This document shows positions 43,839 through 52,819 of a stretch of 64,000 bases of DNA, in pieces. Made by a program: the position numbers and the translations under genes. Source of the stretch: Holophagae bacterium (GTDB lineage: Bacteria > Acidobacteriota > Holophagae > Acanthopleuribacterales > Acanthopleuribacteraceae). The notes beneath the pieces are model-generated. The model did no database searches, was not told where the DNA came from, and saw only the letters and a list, made by a program, of their open reading frames with translations. Position 1 is the first letter of the stretch. Each line of letters begins with the position of its first letter. The stretch spans positions 186,001-250,000 of the forward strand of contig JAUIFE010000006.1 in the NCBI GenBank assembly GCA_030429565.1. Reading direction: 5' to 3'.

Positions 43839-45536
43839 ATGGAAGATTTTCTTGCACACAAAGAAGCAATTCTAAAACCAATCAGTGACAGTGATCCCTG
43901 CGGTGAAGACCCCAAGTACGAAGATGAGTACAGCGAGATCAAAGAAGAAGTCGCCAAAATGTCGGCGCTTGGGTCGGGGTCGCCCGACTGGGATAAAGTC
44001 GAAGTTAACTCACTCAAGCTGCTCAAAGACACGGCCAAAGAACTGAACCTATTCGCTTACCTGGGTTATGTTTGGGCGCAAAAGTACAAGCTGGCCGGTA
44101 TGGCCGCCGGAATGGATATCGCCGCCGAAGCGCTGCTCAAGTTTTGGGACGACATGTATCCCAGCGTTAAAAAGGTACGGATTCGTGCCCGTGCGGTCGA
44201 TTGGTACCACGCGCGTTTGCTCGAGCAGCTTGATGGCTGCAAATCGGAAGATCGCGAGGTCCTGCAGCAGGGGATTGATGCGGTTAAAGCACTTAAAAAC
44301 GCGGTTTACGAAAAGTTCGAAGATCCGCCGGTTAACTTCCGTAAGATTCGCACCACCCTGGAAGAATGGTTGGCGCAAGCGCCGGAACCGCAACCGGAGG
44401 CGCCGCCCGAACCAGAGAAACCGGCTGAACCGGAACCGGCAGCGGCAGCCCCGGCCGCCACACCCGCGCCTGCCGCCGCGCCCGCCCCGGCGGCTGCATC
44501 TGCTGCGCCCGCCGCCGCCGCCGGACCCGCGATTCAAGCGCCGCAAGTCTCCGGCGATGCATCCTTAGACGATGTCGCCAAGGCACTGGTGCAAATGGCA
44601 GGCGCCTTGCGCACCGCCGATCCGGGCCACCCTTTGGGTTACCAGTTGCGGCGCATGGGGACCTGGGCCCGTGTGAAAGCACCGAAGGTGAACAACAATC
44701 GCGAGATGTTGATTCCCGGCCCGCAGCCCAACGTGCTGAAGCAGATTGAGTTGGCGAGCAGTAAAAATAACTGGACGGCGCTGCAAGCCCAAGTGGAAGG
44801 CTTTTTTAACTCGGCGCCGTTGTGGCTGGATTTACAGTATTACGCTGCGCAAGCCGCCGAGAACCAGAACCAAGACGACATTCTGGCCGTGATTAAAGGC
44901 GAAACCAAAGCCTTTGTTGCACGCTTTGAAGATCTTCTCGATATTAAGTTCAAAGGCGGCATGCCGCTGGCTTCTCCGCAGACCAAGGATTGGTTGGAGC
45001 AAATAAGCCGTGAAGGCGGCGGTGGCGGCGGTGAGCCTGATCCGGCCGCCGAGCTTCGCAGCGAATTGCGTGGCCATGGTGCCGGCGCTTTTGCCGACGC
45101 CCTCAAAGCCGGCCAAGCGGCCATTGACGCCGCCGCCGATCCGCGCGGCAAGATGCGCATGCGTGTGGAAGTCGCGGGCTTTTGTCTGGAAGCCGACCAG
45201 CCCGCATGGGCCGATGCCTTGTTGCGCGGTTTGGTTGAAGAACTGGAATATTTTCGCGTTGCCCAGTTCGAACCCAAGCTGGCCGGCAAGGCCTGGCGCT
45301 TTATGCTGGAAGCGGCACGTAAACTCAAAGCCTTTGAACCGGAATACGCTGAAATGGAAACCCGTGCTATGCGTCAATTGGCCGCATTGGATCTCAGTCA
45401 CATCGGTGATTTTCCGGTCGAGATGAAACGCAAGGCCGGCGGCGGTTTTGGTGGTGGTTTCGGCAAAGGTCCGGCCGCGCCCAAACCGGCGGCGGCACCC
45501 GCACCGGCCGCCGCCGACGCTAAACCTGCCGGCTAA
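43839..45536 (+). CDS. tssA: Type VI cap/assembly protein TssA
   Basis: Caps the growing sheath-tube and helps its assembly. 565 residues from the ATG at 43839 (GGGAGA upstream), 106 bases after tagF. The N-terminal ImpA domain is clear: ISDSDPCGEDPKYEDEY, DWDKVEV and LRIRARAVDWYHARLLEQL-like (here IRARAVDWYHARL). An Ala/Pro/Glu-rich linker (about 178-235) separates it from a helical C-terminal half with an AAELRSELRGHGAGAF-type region, and the protein ends in another Gly/Ala/Pro tail. It is the last gene of the plus arm. Confidence 0.92.
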   Translation: MEDFLAHKEAILKPISDSDPCGEDPKYEDEYSEIKEEVAKMSALGSGSPDWDKVEVNSLKLLKDTAKELNLFAYLGYVWAQKYKLAGMAAGMDIAAEALLKFWDDMYPSVKKVRIRARAVDWYHARLLEQLDGCKSEDREVLQQGIDAVKALKNAVYEKFEDPPVNFRKIRTTLEEWLAQAPEPQPEAPPEPEKPAEPEPAAAAPAATPAPAAAPAPAAASAAPAAAAGPAIQAPQVSGDASLDDVAKALVQMAGALRTADPGHPLGYQLRRMGTWARVKAPKVNNNREMLIPGPQPNVLKQIELASSKNNWTALQAQVEGFFNSAPLWLDLQYYAAQAAENQNQDDILAVIKGETKAFVARFEDLLDIKFKGGMPLASPQTKDWLEQISREGGGGGGEPDPAAELRSELRGHGAGAFADALKAGQAAIDAAADPRGKMRMRVEVAGFCLEADQPAWADALLRGLVEELEYFRVAQFEPKLAGKAWRFMLEAARKLKAFEPEYAEMETRAMRQLAALDLSHIGDFPVEMKRKAGGGFGGGFGKGPAAPKPAAAPAPAAADAKPAG

Positions 45537-45683
45537 CCCACGCGCCATTCTTTCAGCGCCGTGTTGCCCTTTGTTTGACCTGGTAGCGCCCGCATCGTCG
45601 TTTGCATCGTGTTACCATGGGTGCCCCGGCATTCTCTGTCGCGACGACCGACGCTCGAATGCTTGTGGTGAAAAGGATGGGTC

Positions 45684-46169
45684 ATGGGTTTTGTCGCGCG
45701 TTTCTTTTTATTGGTTACAGCACTCAGCATGGGCGAGTTGTACCTGCTTGTGGTCGTGGCCAACCAAATTACCTTTTTACCGACACTGGCGTTGTGTGTT
45801 TTGACCGGTGTGTTGGGCGGTGGTTTGGTCCGCTGGCAAGGTTTGCGCTGCATAAAGGAAATTCAAGCTAATTTGGGTCAGGGCCAGGTCCCCGCTGATG
45901 AAATCGTCTCGGGTTTGATTCTTGTCGTCATTGGAACCTTGTTGCTCACGCCGGGGTTCATTACCGACACCGTCGCTTTCACCATGCTTGTGCCGCCCAT
46001 CCGTTTGGCGGTGGCGCGCTGGAGCCTGGCGGCGCTTAAGAAACGCGCTGTGATTCATCAGGGCGGTACCTTCGCTGGACCCTTCTCGCGCCCCGGCGAT
46101 TTTGACCGCGAACCACAGGATTCGCCGCGTGGGCGGGTGATTGATGTTGAAGGTGAGGAGATCCGCTAA
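45684..46169 (+). CDS. fxsA: FxsA family inner-membrane protein
   Basis: FxsA in E. coli, when overproduced, relieves exclusion of phage T7 by the F plasmid; its normal role is unknown. 161 residues. Three or four membrane segments and the family motif TLLLTPGFITDTVAF with the following LVPPIRLAVAR are clear. The C-terminal tail of about 45 residues is polar and variable. It starts 147 bases after tssA and has no evident functional link to secretion. Confidence 0.88.
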   Translation: MGFVARFFLLVTALSMGELYLLVVVANQITFLPTLALCVLTGVLGGGLVRWQGLRCIKEIQANLGQGQVPADEIVSGLILVVIGTLLLTPGFITDTVAFTMLVPPIRLAVARWSLAALKKRAVIHQGGTFAGPFSRPGDFDREPQDSPRGRVIDVEGEEIR

Positions 46170-46227
46170 GTGAGTGGGTCATCGAGCCGGGACCTTTACG
46201 CTGAACCACGGTGAGGAGAGGATCGCG

Positions 46228-46386
46228 ATGGCGACAGGCACATCCCGGAAGGGCGGTTGTTTTATCTTTGGCGGCTGGTCGCTTTTGGTGTCGGCCGTTT
46301 TTGTTTTATTGGTGTTTGGGGCCGTTGTTACCCTCTACCAACTGGGCATTTGGGATGAGTTTTGGGACAGTGTTTTAAAGCGCTAA
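46228..46386 (+). CDS. Small membrane protein
   Basis: 52 residues from an ATG with GAGGAGAGG upstream. A short Lys/Gly start is followed by one strongly hydrophobic helix (SLLVSAVFVLLVFGAVVTLY, about residues 17-36) and an acidic-aromatic end (WDEFWDSVLKR). No family recognised. It is 58 bases after fxsA and probably in the same transcript. The good ribosome site supports it as real. Confidence 0.6.
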   Translation: MATGTSRKGGCFIFGGWSLLVSAVFVLLVFGAVVTLYQLGIWDEFWDSVLKR

Positions 46387-46617
46387 GGCGACGCGCGGGT
46401 AAGGTTTTTTTTGAACCGGTTTATGGGTTGGGTCCGGCTGGGTGTTGTTGCCGGTTTTTATCATGATTCAAACACCGCGCCTGTGATTGGTGATGGGCTT
46501 GCGGTGAAGGCGCGCGCCAAATGCCGTGTTTGGTAGCGGCAGGGGCGGGCGCTTGGTGGATCAAGCGTGCGTGGCGGCGTCAGGTCAGGTACAATGGGCC
46601 GCCACAAGGAGTGTGCT

Positions 46618-47151
46618 GTGACTGAATCGAAACGACGTCTTTCGGAGCCTTGGCCTGATATCGACTATGACGCAACGCTCAACATCGTGTTGGTTGAACC
46701 GGAAATTCCCGGTAACACCGGAACCATCGGTCGTATGTGTGTTGGTTTGGATATCACGCTCACGCTTATTGAGCCGCTGGGCTATACCCTCGATGACAAA
46801 CAATTGCGGCGCGCCGGGCTCGATTATTGGCCGCACCTAAAATGGCAGACATTACCCAGCCTCGACGCCTTTTGGGACATTTGTAGCGATCCGCAACGGC
46901 TCCATTTTTATACCACCAAAACGGATCGTCCCTATGCCGCGGCCCAACACCGCCACGGCGACTTCCTTATCTTCGGGAAAGAGACCAAGGGTTTACCTGA
47001 ATCACTTTTGGCGCGTTATCCCGAGCGTTGCTTTACCATTCCGATGTACGGCCAAATTCGCAGCTTGAACTTGGCGGTTGCGACCGGCGTGGTGGCCTAC
47101 GACGCGGTGCGCAGCTTGAGCCAGGGCTTTACTGAGCCGCCTTGGCCGTGA
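46618..47151 (+). CDS. trmL: tRNA (cytidine/uridine-34 2'-O)-methyltransferase TrmL
   Basis: SPOUT-fold methyltransferase that methylates the wobble ribose of leucine tRNAs. 177 residues from a GTG at 46618 with AAGGAG 7 bases upstream. Seen: motif 1 PEIPGNTGTIGRMC, motif 2 LIFGKETKGLPE, and motif 3 IPMYGQIRSLNLAVATGVVAYDAV, quoted here as RSLNLAVATGVVAYDAV. The length is close to E. coli TrmL (157) plus a short N-terminal extension. Confidence 0.92.
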   Translation: MTESKRRLSEPWPDIDYDATLNIVLVEPEIPGNTGTIGRMCVGLDITLTLIEPLGYTLDDKQLRRAGLDYWPHLKWQTLPSLDAFWDICSDPQRLHFYTTKTDRPYAAAQHRHGDFLIFGKETKGLPESLLARYPERCFTIPMYGQIRSLNLAVATGVVAYDAVRSLSQGFTEPPWP

Positions 47152-47166
47152 ACGGCCGCCATTTTT
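47144..47166 (+). terminator. Weak terminator after trmL
   Basis: Six-base stem ggccgt/acggcc spans the trmL stop, followed after gcca by five T. Short stem, so termination is uncertain. Confidence 0.35.
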
Positions 47167-47185
47167 AATCTGAGTAGGTGATGAC

Positions 47186-48841
47186 ATGTTTGGTTTTTCG
47201 GAATTGATGAAACGTGCCGGGTCCCGTTCCACCAGCTTGCCGGCCTTATTGCTCTTGGCGCTTCTTGTCCTCGCGGCTTGTCAGTCGCAGCCTGGCTATA
47301 CGGTTTCCCAAGTCGACGGTTTGAGTAAGCGGGCCGGGTTTACCGTCTTGCCCGCGCGTATCGCCGAGAAAACCTTTACCATGCCGGTCGAAGCCGGCCG
47401 CCGTGCTTGGTTGTTGTTGGGCAATGGCGGTGACCAGAACCAGGTCGTCCAGATCACGGGTGCCGAACCCGCACAGATCACCCTGTCGGCTCAGCAGTGG
47501 CAGGTGGTTGCGCTTCAGTTTTCGGACGCCGAAGTTTCTTTTCAGTGGGATCAAGGCGAATTGTGGTTTGGCGATATCTACGTGTTGCCGGAACGCGCCG
47601 ACAAAGCACACAATGTTTTGCTGATCTCGGTGGACACCTTGCGTGCTGATCGCTTTGTGTCCGATAAAATGCCAGGTTTGAGCGCGCTTTTTTCCGCGGG
47701 TTTGCGCTTTGATCGCGCTTATACGACGGCGCCTTGGACATTGCCCGCTCATGCTTCAATGTTGACCGGCTATACGCCCGCGCGACACGGGGTACGCGAG
47801 CCGATGCAGTTTCTCGATCGCGACACCTTGACCTTGGCCGAGCGCCTGCAACTTCAAGGTTATTTCACGATTGGTTTGACCGAAGGCAATTACATGGCCG
47901 AGCTTTACGGCTTGACCCAAGGTTTTCACCTTTACTACGAAGATCCACCTTTTATGATGGAGCAAGATCCCTCACGCGCGTCGCGGCTGCAAGCCAACCT
48001 GGACCGGCTTGACCAAGCCTTGGCGACCCACGAGGGTGGGGCACCGTTATTTGTTTTTTTGCATACCTACGAGGTTCACTGTCCCTACCTGCCTCACGAC
48101 GGCTTGACCGACCCGGAGAACATGGGTGCGACCCAGTGGTTGCTCGATAATGAGTTTGCCGATTTGACCCCAGACCAGCTTGACCACCTCAAGGCGCTGT
48201 ACGACGGGGAGGTCGCTTATACCGATCAAATGCTGACGCCCTTGGTGCAGCGCCTCGTCCAGCGTGGTGATTGGACGGTGATTTTGACCTCCGATCACGG
48301 CGAAGAGTTTGGCGATCACGGTGGGTTGTTGCACGCCGACACGCTGTACGAGGAAGTAACCCGTGTTCCCTTGGCGATGATCGGTCGTGGCGTTAACCAG
48401 CAGGGGGTCGTTCAAGAACCGGTTTCGATTGTGGATATCGCGCCAACCGTTCTGCAAATGGTCGGTGCGCCGGCCGATCCGGAAAGCGAAGGCCTCGATC
48501 TATTAAGTGTGCCGCGCGCCGCCAATCGCTCCCTTTTTGCCGAATCCTTCTTTTTTGGGCCGCATGTTCCAGCCGAGGAACCGCGTTTGACGGCTGTTTG
48601 GAAAGCGCACGACAAACTCATCCAAATGCGCAACCACGGTCAATTTAGCGCGTCGCTGTATGCACTAAACGAAGATCCCAAGGAACGCAATAACCTGTCT
48701 GACCAAGCGATTAAAAAACGCGACGCCTTGTTTTTGTTTTTGCAGAGCTACCTGGAAGGCAAAGCCTTTAAGGCCGGTCGCATTGAGTCGTTAAGTCCGG
48801 AACAGTTGGAAGTGATGCGTTCGCTCGGCTATACCGAATAA
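47186..48841 (+). CDS. Sulfatase-superfamily lipoprotein with Thr at the nucleophile position
   Basis: Alkaline-phosphatase/sulfatase-fold hydrolase, probably lipid-anchored. 551 residues. Signal peptide with lipobox LVLAAC (Cys 32). After an N-terminal beta domain, the metal site starts with LLISVDTLRADR. The active-site segment reads APWTLPAHASMLTG, so the usual C/S-x-P-x-R of sulfatases is T-x-P-x-H (Thr185, His189). The second metal motif ILTSDHGEEFGDHGG is intact. Thr is the known nucleophile in LtaS-like and phosphoethanolamine transferases of this fold, so a phospho-transfer or phosphatase role is possible. Substrate unknown. Confidence 0.85.
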   Translation: MFGFSELMKRAGSRSTSLPALLLLALLVLAACQSQPGYTVSQVDGLSKRAGFTVLPARIAEKTFTMPVEAGRRAWLLLGNGGDQNQVVQITGAEPAQITLSAQQWQVVALQFSDAEVSFQWDQGELWFGDIYVLPERADKAHNVLLISVDTLRADRFVSDKMPGLSALFSAGLRFDRAYTTAPWTLPAHASMLTGYTPARHGVREPMQFLDRDTLTLAERLQLQGYFTIGLTEGNYMAELYGLTQGFHLYYEDPPFMMEQDPSRASRLQANLDRLDQALATHEGGAPLFVFLHTYEVHCPYLPHDGLTDPENMGATQWLLDNEFADLTPDQLDHLKALYDGEVAYTDQMLTPLVQRLVQRGDWTVILTSDHGEEFGDHGGLLHADTLYEEVTRVPLAMIGRGVNQQGVVQEPVSIVDIAPTVLQMVGAPADPESEGLDLLSVPRAANRSLFAESFFFGPHVPAEEPRLTAVWKAHDKLIQMRNHGQFSASLYALNEDPKERNNLSDQAIKKRDALFLFLQSYLEGKAFKAGRIESLSPEQLEVMRSLGYTE

Positions 48842-49184
48842 ACCGGCGACCAACGCCGGAACAAAGAAGCGCGATCAGCCGCGCTCACTTGGTTAGGTGT
48901 TAGGTACAAACAAGAAGCACGCACATTGGCAAAGGTCGAAAGGATCAGGCTTTCATCGCCGCTGCCGGCGGTTTGACCATCGACAAAGACTTCGTGGCAA
49001 AATTCGGCAGCTCGGCCGAGGCGGCGAGGGTTGGTTTGGTAAAACCCCTGGGTAGGATCCAAACAGCATTGGTTCTTCCTAAAAGCCTTTCGCCAGGTTT
49101 TTGAACGAACCAATGCCCCGTGGGGACGGCAGTCTGGTCTGTAAAAACGTAGCAAATCCCAGCACGCTGATCGCGCTGCTTTGC
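48842..49184. other. Convergent gap with two related hairpins
   Basis: 343 bases between the sulfatase gene and the histidine kinase gene, whose ends face each other. Near each end lies a copy of agcgcgatcagc in opposite orientation, each part of a short stem (about 48868-48887 and 49160-49178). They are probably the 3' stems of the two messages. A 108-codon minus-strand frame here overlaps the sulfatase end and looks non-coding. Confidence 0.5.
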
Positions 49185-51044
49185 TTAAATACCGGCGGCC
49201 GTTTCTAAGGAGGAATCAACCGACTTGGGAATGTGGATTTCAACGCCAAAGCCGGTCCCGTTTTCGGGATAGTACAGGGTGATGTGGCCGCCGTTGGATT
49301 CAACCAGTTCCTTAACCAGGGAAAGGCCTAGCCCGGTGCCGGTGCTTTCGCGGGTCAATTCGTTTTCGCAACGGTGGAAGCGATTAAAGACCTTGGTTTC
49401 GTCCTCTTTGGGGACGCCGGGGCCGTTGTCGTAAACGGTCAGCACGGCGTCGGTATCGGTTTCGTCGACCACAATCGTCAGCGAGGGGTTGGGGTCGGTA
49501 CGGGCATACTTAATGGCGTTGTCACACAAGTTGTAAATGACCTGAGCGAGAGAGTCCTTGTCGAAACGAACATAGGGCGTGGAGCGCACCTTGTAGTAAC
49601 ATTTCAGCCCGTTGTTCTCAATCCAGACCTGAAGGGGTTCGAGGGTTTCCTCAATAAACTCGTCCAGAAGCAGGGAGTTTTTCTTGAGCCGGAACACGCC
49701 GCGTTCAATGCCTGAATAATCCAACACGTTTTTGATCAGACGCGAGAGGCGTTCCGATTCGCAATAGATGTACTTGTAGTAGGTGTCTTCTTTCCCCTTG
49801 GCCCAGCCTTCCAGCAGCATTTCGGTATACATAATAATGCTGGTCAACGGCGCCTTGAGTTCATGGGTGATGGCCGAGATGAAGTCATTTTTCTTGCGGG
49901 TGAGGAAGGCTTGCGCGGAAATGAGTTTACCCAGGTGGAACAGGGACGCGCCGAGCACCATGATCAGGCAGAAGATACTGAACCAGAAACGGTTGCGTTC
50001 CTCGTAGTAGCTCTTGAGGTAGTCGACTTGGTCGCTTTTCCGTTTCTGTAAGGCGAGTCGGCTGAAGGGTTCAACCAGCGGTTGGCCGCTGGGAACGGCG
50101 GTGCTGTTGCGGATGACGACGCTGCCGAACTCGGGTTGGCGATGCTCGAGATAGTTACTCTGGGCGGCTTGGTGAAAAACCAGCAGGTTTACCAGAAAAC
50201 CTTGGATGTAAAGGTGGTTGTCGATCAGGAGAATGCGGAACATGATGACGTGTTCGTTGCCGGCGGTATCAGTAAAGGCGCGATCCGAAAAGTCGTAATA
50301 ACTGATGTTGACCCAGTTCCGATCCGTTTGCTCGAGTGCTTCCGTTTTGAGGCCGGCGAATTCGGCGAGGGTGGCCAGGTCGCTGAGCGATTCTTTGGCT
50401 TTGTTAAGACGGCGGCTGGCGCGTAAGTTGCGCAAGATGGCGTTATTGTCGGGCTGCTCGACACCGTCGACCGCTAAACGTGCGATCAACAACGGTGTAA
50501 CCTCGTCCTCCAGAAACCGGCGAAACTCGGCAATCAGCACCTGATTCTCGGCCGAGGTTTTAAAGGTGTCGGTGGGGTCGTAGGGCGTGATGATGGTGCG
50601 CCCGGCTGGATCCAGTTGAAAGTAACCCACGACACTGTTTTCAATGATGTTGTAAAGACTCTCGGTGGTTTGGTCCATGCCGTCGAGAATGCCCGAATCA
50701 CTGGGTTTTAAGTTTTTCAGTTGGCGTACTTTGTTGAGATACAGCGGCGAACGTTGTTTAACCGGGGTCCCGGCCGCGACCACAATTTGGCTGCCTTCTG
50801 AAAAGATAACCGGCAGATAGTGGGAGAAGGGGCGTACCTTCTCCCGTTCCATAAAGCGTTGCCACTCCATCGACAAATCGCGCATGAAGTCGTTGGCAAC
50901 CCGCTCGTGTTGGGCGTCAAGACTGCTTTCAAGCTGCCGTTTATGGTTTTTTAGTGAAACCGTGCCCTGATAGAACAAAATGCTGACGGGGATCAGGAGT
51001 AGCACAACATAACCGGAAAATGTTTTGCGGATCCGGTTTTTCAT
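49185..51044 (-). CDS. Sensor histidine kinase with large extracytoplasmic domain
   Basis: Membrane sensor kinase paired with the response regulator before it. 619 residues: membrane helix (about 10-27), a 320-residue extracytoplasmic region, second helix (about 351-371), then HisKA with H-box AITHELKAPLTS (His 394) and HATPase with N-box NLCDNAIKYA, G1 VYDNGPGVP and G2 GTGLGLSLVKELV. No HAMP or PAS domain is evident. The start ATG follows the regulator stop with no bases between. The stimulus is unknown; the sensor region matches no family I can name. Confidence 0.93.
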   Translation of the reverse strand: MKNRIRKTFSGYVVLLLIPVSILFYQGTVSLKNHKRQLESSLDAQHERVANDFMRDLSMEWQRFMEREKVRPFSHYLPVIFSEGSQIVVAAGTPVKQRSPLYLNKVRQLKNLKPSDSGILDGMDQTTESLYNIIENSVVGYFQLDPAGRTIITPYDPTDTFKTSAENQVLIAEFRRFLEDEVTPLLIARLAVDGVEQPDNNAILRNLRASRRLNKAKESLSDLATLAEFAGLKTEALEQTDRNWVNISYYDFSDRAFTDTAGNEHVIMFRILLIDNHLYIQGFLVNLLVFHQAAQSNYLEHRQPEFGSVVIRNSTAVPSGQPLVEPFSRLALQKRKSDQVDYLKSYYEERNRFWFSIFCLIMVLGASLFHLGKLISAQAFLTRKKNDFISAITHELKAPLTSIIMYTEMLLEGWAKGKEDTYYKYIYCESERLSRLIKNVLDYSGIERGVFRLKKNSLLLDEFIEETLEPLQVWIENNGLKCYYKVRSTPYVRFDKDSLAQVIYNLCDNAIKYARTDPNPSLTIVVDETDTDAVLTVYDNGPGVPKEDETKVFNRFHRCENELTRESTGTGLGLSLVKELVESNGGHITLYYPENGTGFGVEIHIPKSVDSSLETAAGI

Positions 51045-51758
51045 CTAGATTGTGTCCTCGATGATGTAGCCTTTGCCGCGTTTGGTTTTGATAATCTCCG
51101 GCTGCGACGGGTTTTCCTCGATCTTTTGTCGAAGTTTGCCAATGGTGACATCAACGGTGCGGGTTTCCAGGCCGACATTTTTATAGCCCCACACCTCGCG
51201 TAACAGGGTTTCGCGGTCAACAACTTTGCCAATGTTTTCGCACAAGATCTTGAGGATCATGAATTCTTTTTCGGAAAGATGGAGCCGTTTTTCATTGAGC
51301 CAGCACGAGCGTGCGTCGAAATCGACCGTCAGCGCTTTTACCCGAACGGGTCCGCTACGCTTGTCCTGATTCATGGCCTCGACTTTGTCCAGTTCGCGGC
51401 GGCGCAAGTGGGCGTTAATACGAGCAAGTAACTCTTTGACAGAAAAGGGCTTGGTGATGTAGTCGTCGGCGCCTTTTTCGAGACCTTCGATGCGGTCACT
51501 CTCACGACCCTTGGCCGAGAGAAAAATAATCGGTGCCTTAATGCCGCTCTCACGCAAGTTCTCGCAAACATCAAGACCGTTGAGTTTGGGGAGCATGATG
51601 TCGAGCAAGATCAGGTCGGGATGTTGCATGATCGCCTTGGATAGCGCTTCATCGCCGCGTTCGGCCGACAGCACGTCGAACCCTTGAAAAGTGAGAGCGT
51701 CGACGATGCCTTCCCTGATTTTGGGCTCGTCCTCAACAACCAAAATTCGCTTGCGCAT
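51045..51758 (-). CDS. OmpR-family response regulator
   Basis: DNA-binding partner of the kinase that follows. 237 residues from the ATG at 51758 with GGAGGCG upstream; earlier in-frame ATGs add non-conserved residues. Receiver domain: acidic pair VVEDEP, phospho-acceptor Asp in LILLDIMLP, then LSAKG and Lys in ITKPFS. C-terminal winged helix: LSEKEFMILKILCENIGKVV, quoted as LSEKEFMILKIL, and RTVDVTIGKLRQKIEENP. It is the first gene of the two-gene operon. Confidence 0.94.
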   Translation of the reverse strand: MRKRILVVEDEPKIREGIVDALTFQGFDVLSAERGDEALSKAIMQHPDLILLDIMLPKLNGLDVCENLRESGIKAPIIFLSAKGRESDRIEGLEKGADDYITKPFSVKELLARINAHLRRRELDKVEAMNQDKRSGPVRVKALTVDFDARSCWLNEKRLHLSEKEFMILKILCENIGKVVDRETLLREVWGYKNVGLETRTVDVTIGKLRQKIEENPSQPEIIKTKRGKGYIIEDTI

Positions 51759-51877
51759 GTTCGCCTCCATTCGCGCCTCATCATACCACAAGCCCGCCTG
51801 CTTCGCGGCGCGGGAACACATCACAATATCGTGGATAAACCAAGGCTTTAAAGAAAATACCGGAGGGGGACGAGCCA

Positions 51878-51913
51878 TAAAAAAAGCTCTCATGGATCAT
51901 GAGAGCTTTTTTC
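51878..51913 (-). terminator. Terminator after the glycine-zipper gene
   Basis: Stem aaaaaagctctcatg paired with catgagagctttttt around gat. It follows the stop of the minus-strand gene at 51950 by 36 bases, and A- and T-tracts on both sides make it strong. It also separates that gene from the two-component operon. Confidence 0.9.
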
Positions 51914-51949
51914 GAGCCGTAGATTTCGGAAACATCGGCGGGAGGTTAA

Positions 51950-52519
51950 TTAACGTTTGGCGGTGGAGGCCTCGGATGAGTCGTCGTTGTTTTCGACAAT
52001 CACAGCGCCGGCGACAACTGCACCACCAATGGCGGCGGCGGTTCCCGCGCTGACACCGAGAATGGTCCCGGTTGTCGCGGCGGCGGCACCGGCGCCCGCT
52101 GCAGCGGCGCCTGCACCGGCGGCGGCGGCACCGGCTCCGGCGGCAGCGCCGCCCAATCCGGTTGCGATGGCGGCAGCACCACCGGCAACGGCGCGTTTCG
52201 CCAATTTCTTGTTGGCGAAGACACTGTAGACGTGAACGTTGCCGTCGCTGCCTTTGAAGTTAAAAACAACGTTGGGGCCGAGATCGAGAATCTTTTTAAG
52301 TGTGGGCGAGCCCGCGTCGTACCAGGTACGCCACTTTTTACTGCGGTAAACAGCGTTGAACTCTTCGGTGACTTTGTAGTCGGAGCCCAGGTCATCGTGG
52401 ACCCAGACGCCTTTGTTGTAGGTTAATTTCTGACCGTCAATGGTTTTGGTTTCGCCCTCGTCTTGGGCGGTGACGCTGAAAGTCAAAGTGGCCAACAGCA
52501 CCATGCAAAAATATTTCAC
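51950..52519 (-). CDS. Secreted glycine-zipper-like protein
   Basis: No family recognised. 189 residues from a GTG at 52519, chosen because GGGGAGGAA lies 6 bases upstream; an ATG at 52534 would place that site inside the gene. A signal peptide probably ends near TAQ-DEG (about residue 20). The mature N-terminal half is polar (YNKGVWVHDDLGSDYKV, KWRTWYDAGSP). The C-terminal half is an Ala/Gly repeat with the unit AGAGAAA three times, continuing into a hydrophobic Gly/Ala segment and an acidic end. The repeat is typical of glycine-zipper membrane helices. Single gene with its own terminator. Confidence 0.7.
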   Translation of the reverse strand: MKYFCMVLLATLTFSVTAQDEGETKTIDGQKLTYNKGVWVHDDLGSDYKVTEEFNAVYRSKKWRTWYDAGSPTLKKILDLGPNVVFNFKGSDGNVHVYSVFANKKLAKRAVAGGAAAIATGLGGAAAGAGAAAAGAGAAAAGAGAAAATTGTILGVSAGTAAAIGGAVVAGAVIVENNDDSSEASTAKR

Positions 52520-52819
52520 GTTGTTCCTCCCCATGTTTCGCCATAAATCAGGCGACTACGGAAAACTGAAAATTGTAATTCGGATCCTTCCATTATAGCG
52601 GCTTTTTTCTCGTGCGTACAATTGGAAGTGATGGTTTTTCGCTAACATGCGCTTTTTGTGGGCTCGGTAAAGCTTATCGGCGACTCCGGCCAGGGGCATT
52701 AACAAGGGATGGTGATCTGTGATTTAGGCCGCAAAGATGCGGGTTTGCGGTCGCTGTTGTATGATACGGAACCACGTTTGCCGGTGGCGTCGGTTTGGGC
52801 CGCCGAGGGGGATTTATTT

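Noticed and set aside
48829..49155. 108-codon minus-strand frame in the convergent gap
   Set aside because: Overlaps the sulfatase end and the stem-loops, has no ribosome site, and its composition is not protein-like.
52744..52765. Promoter for mutL (TTGCGG...TATGAT)
   Set aside because: Only 10 bases separate the two boxes, too few for a sigma70 promoter.
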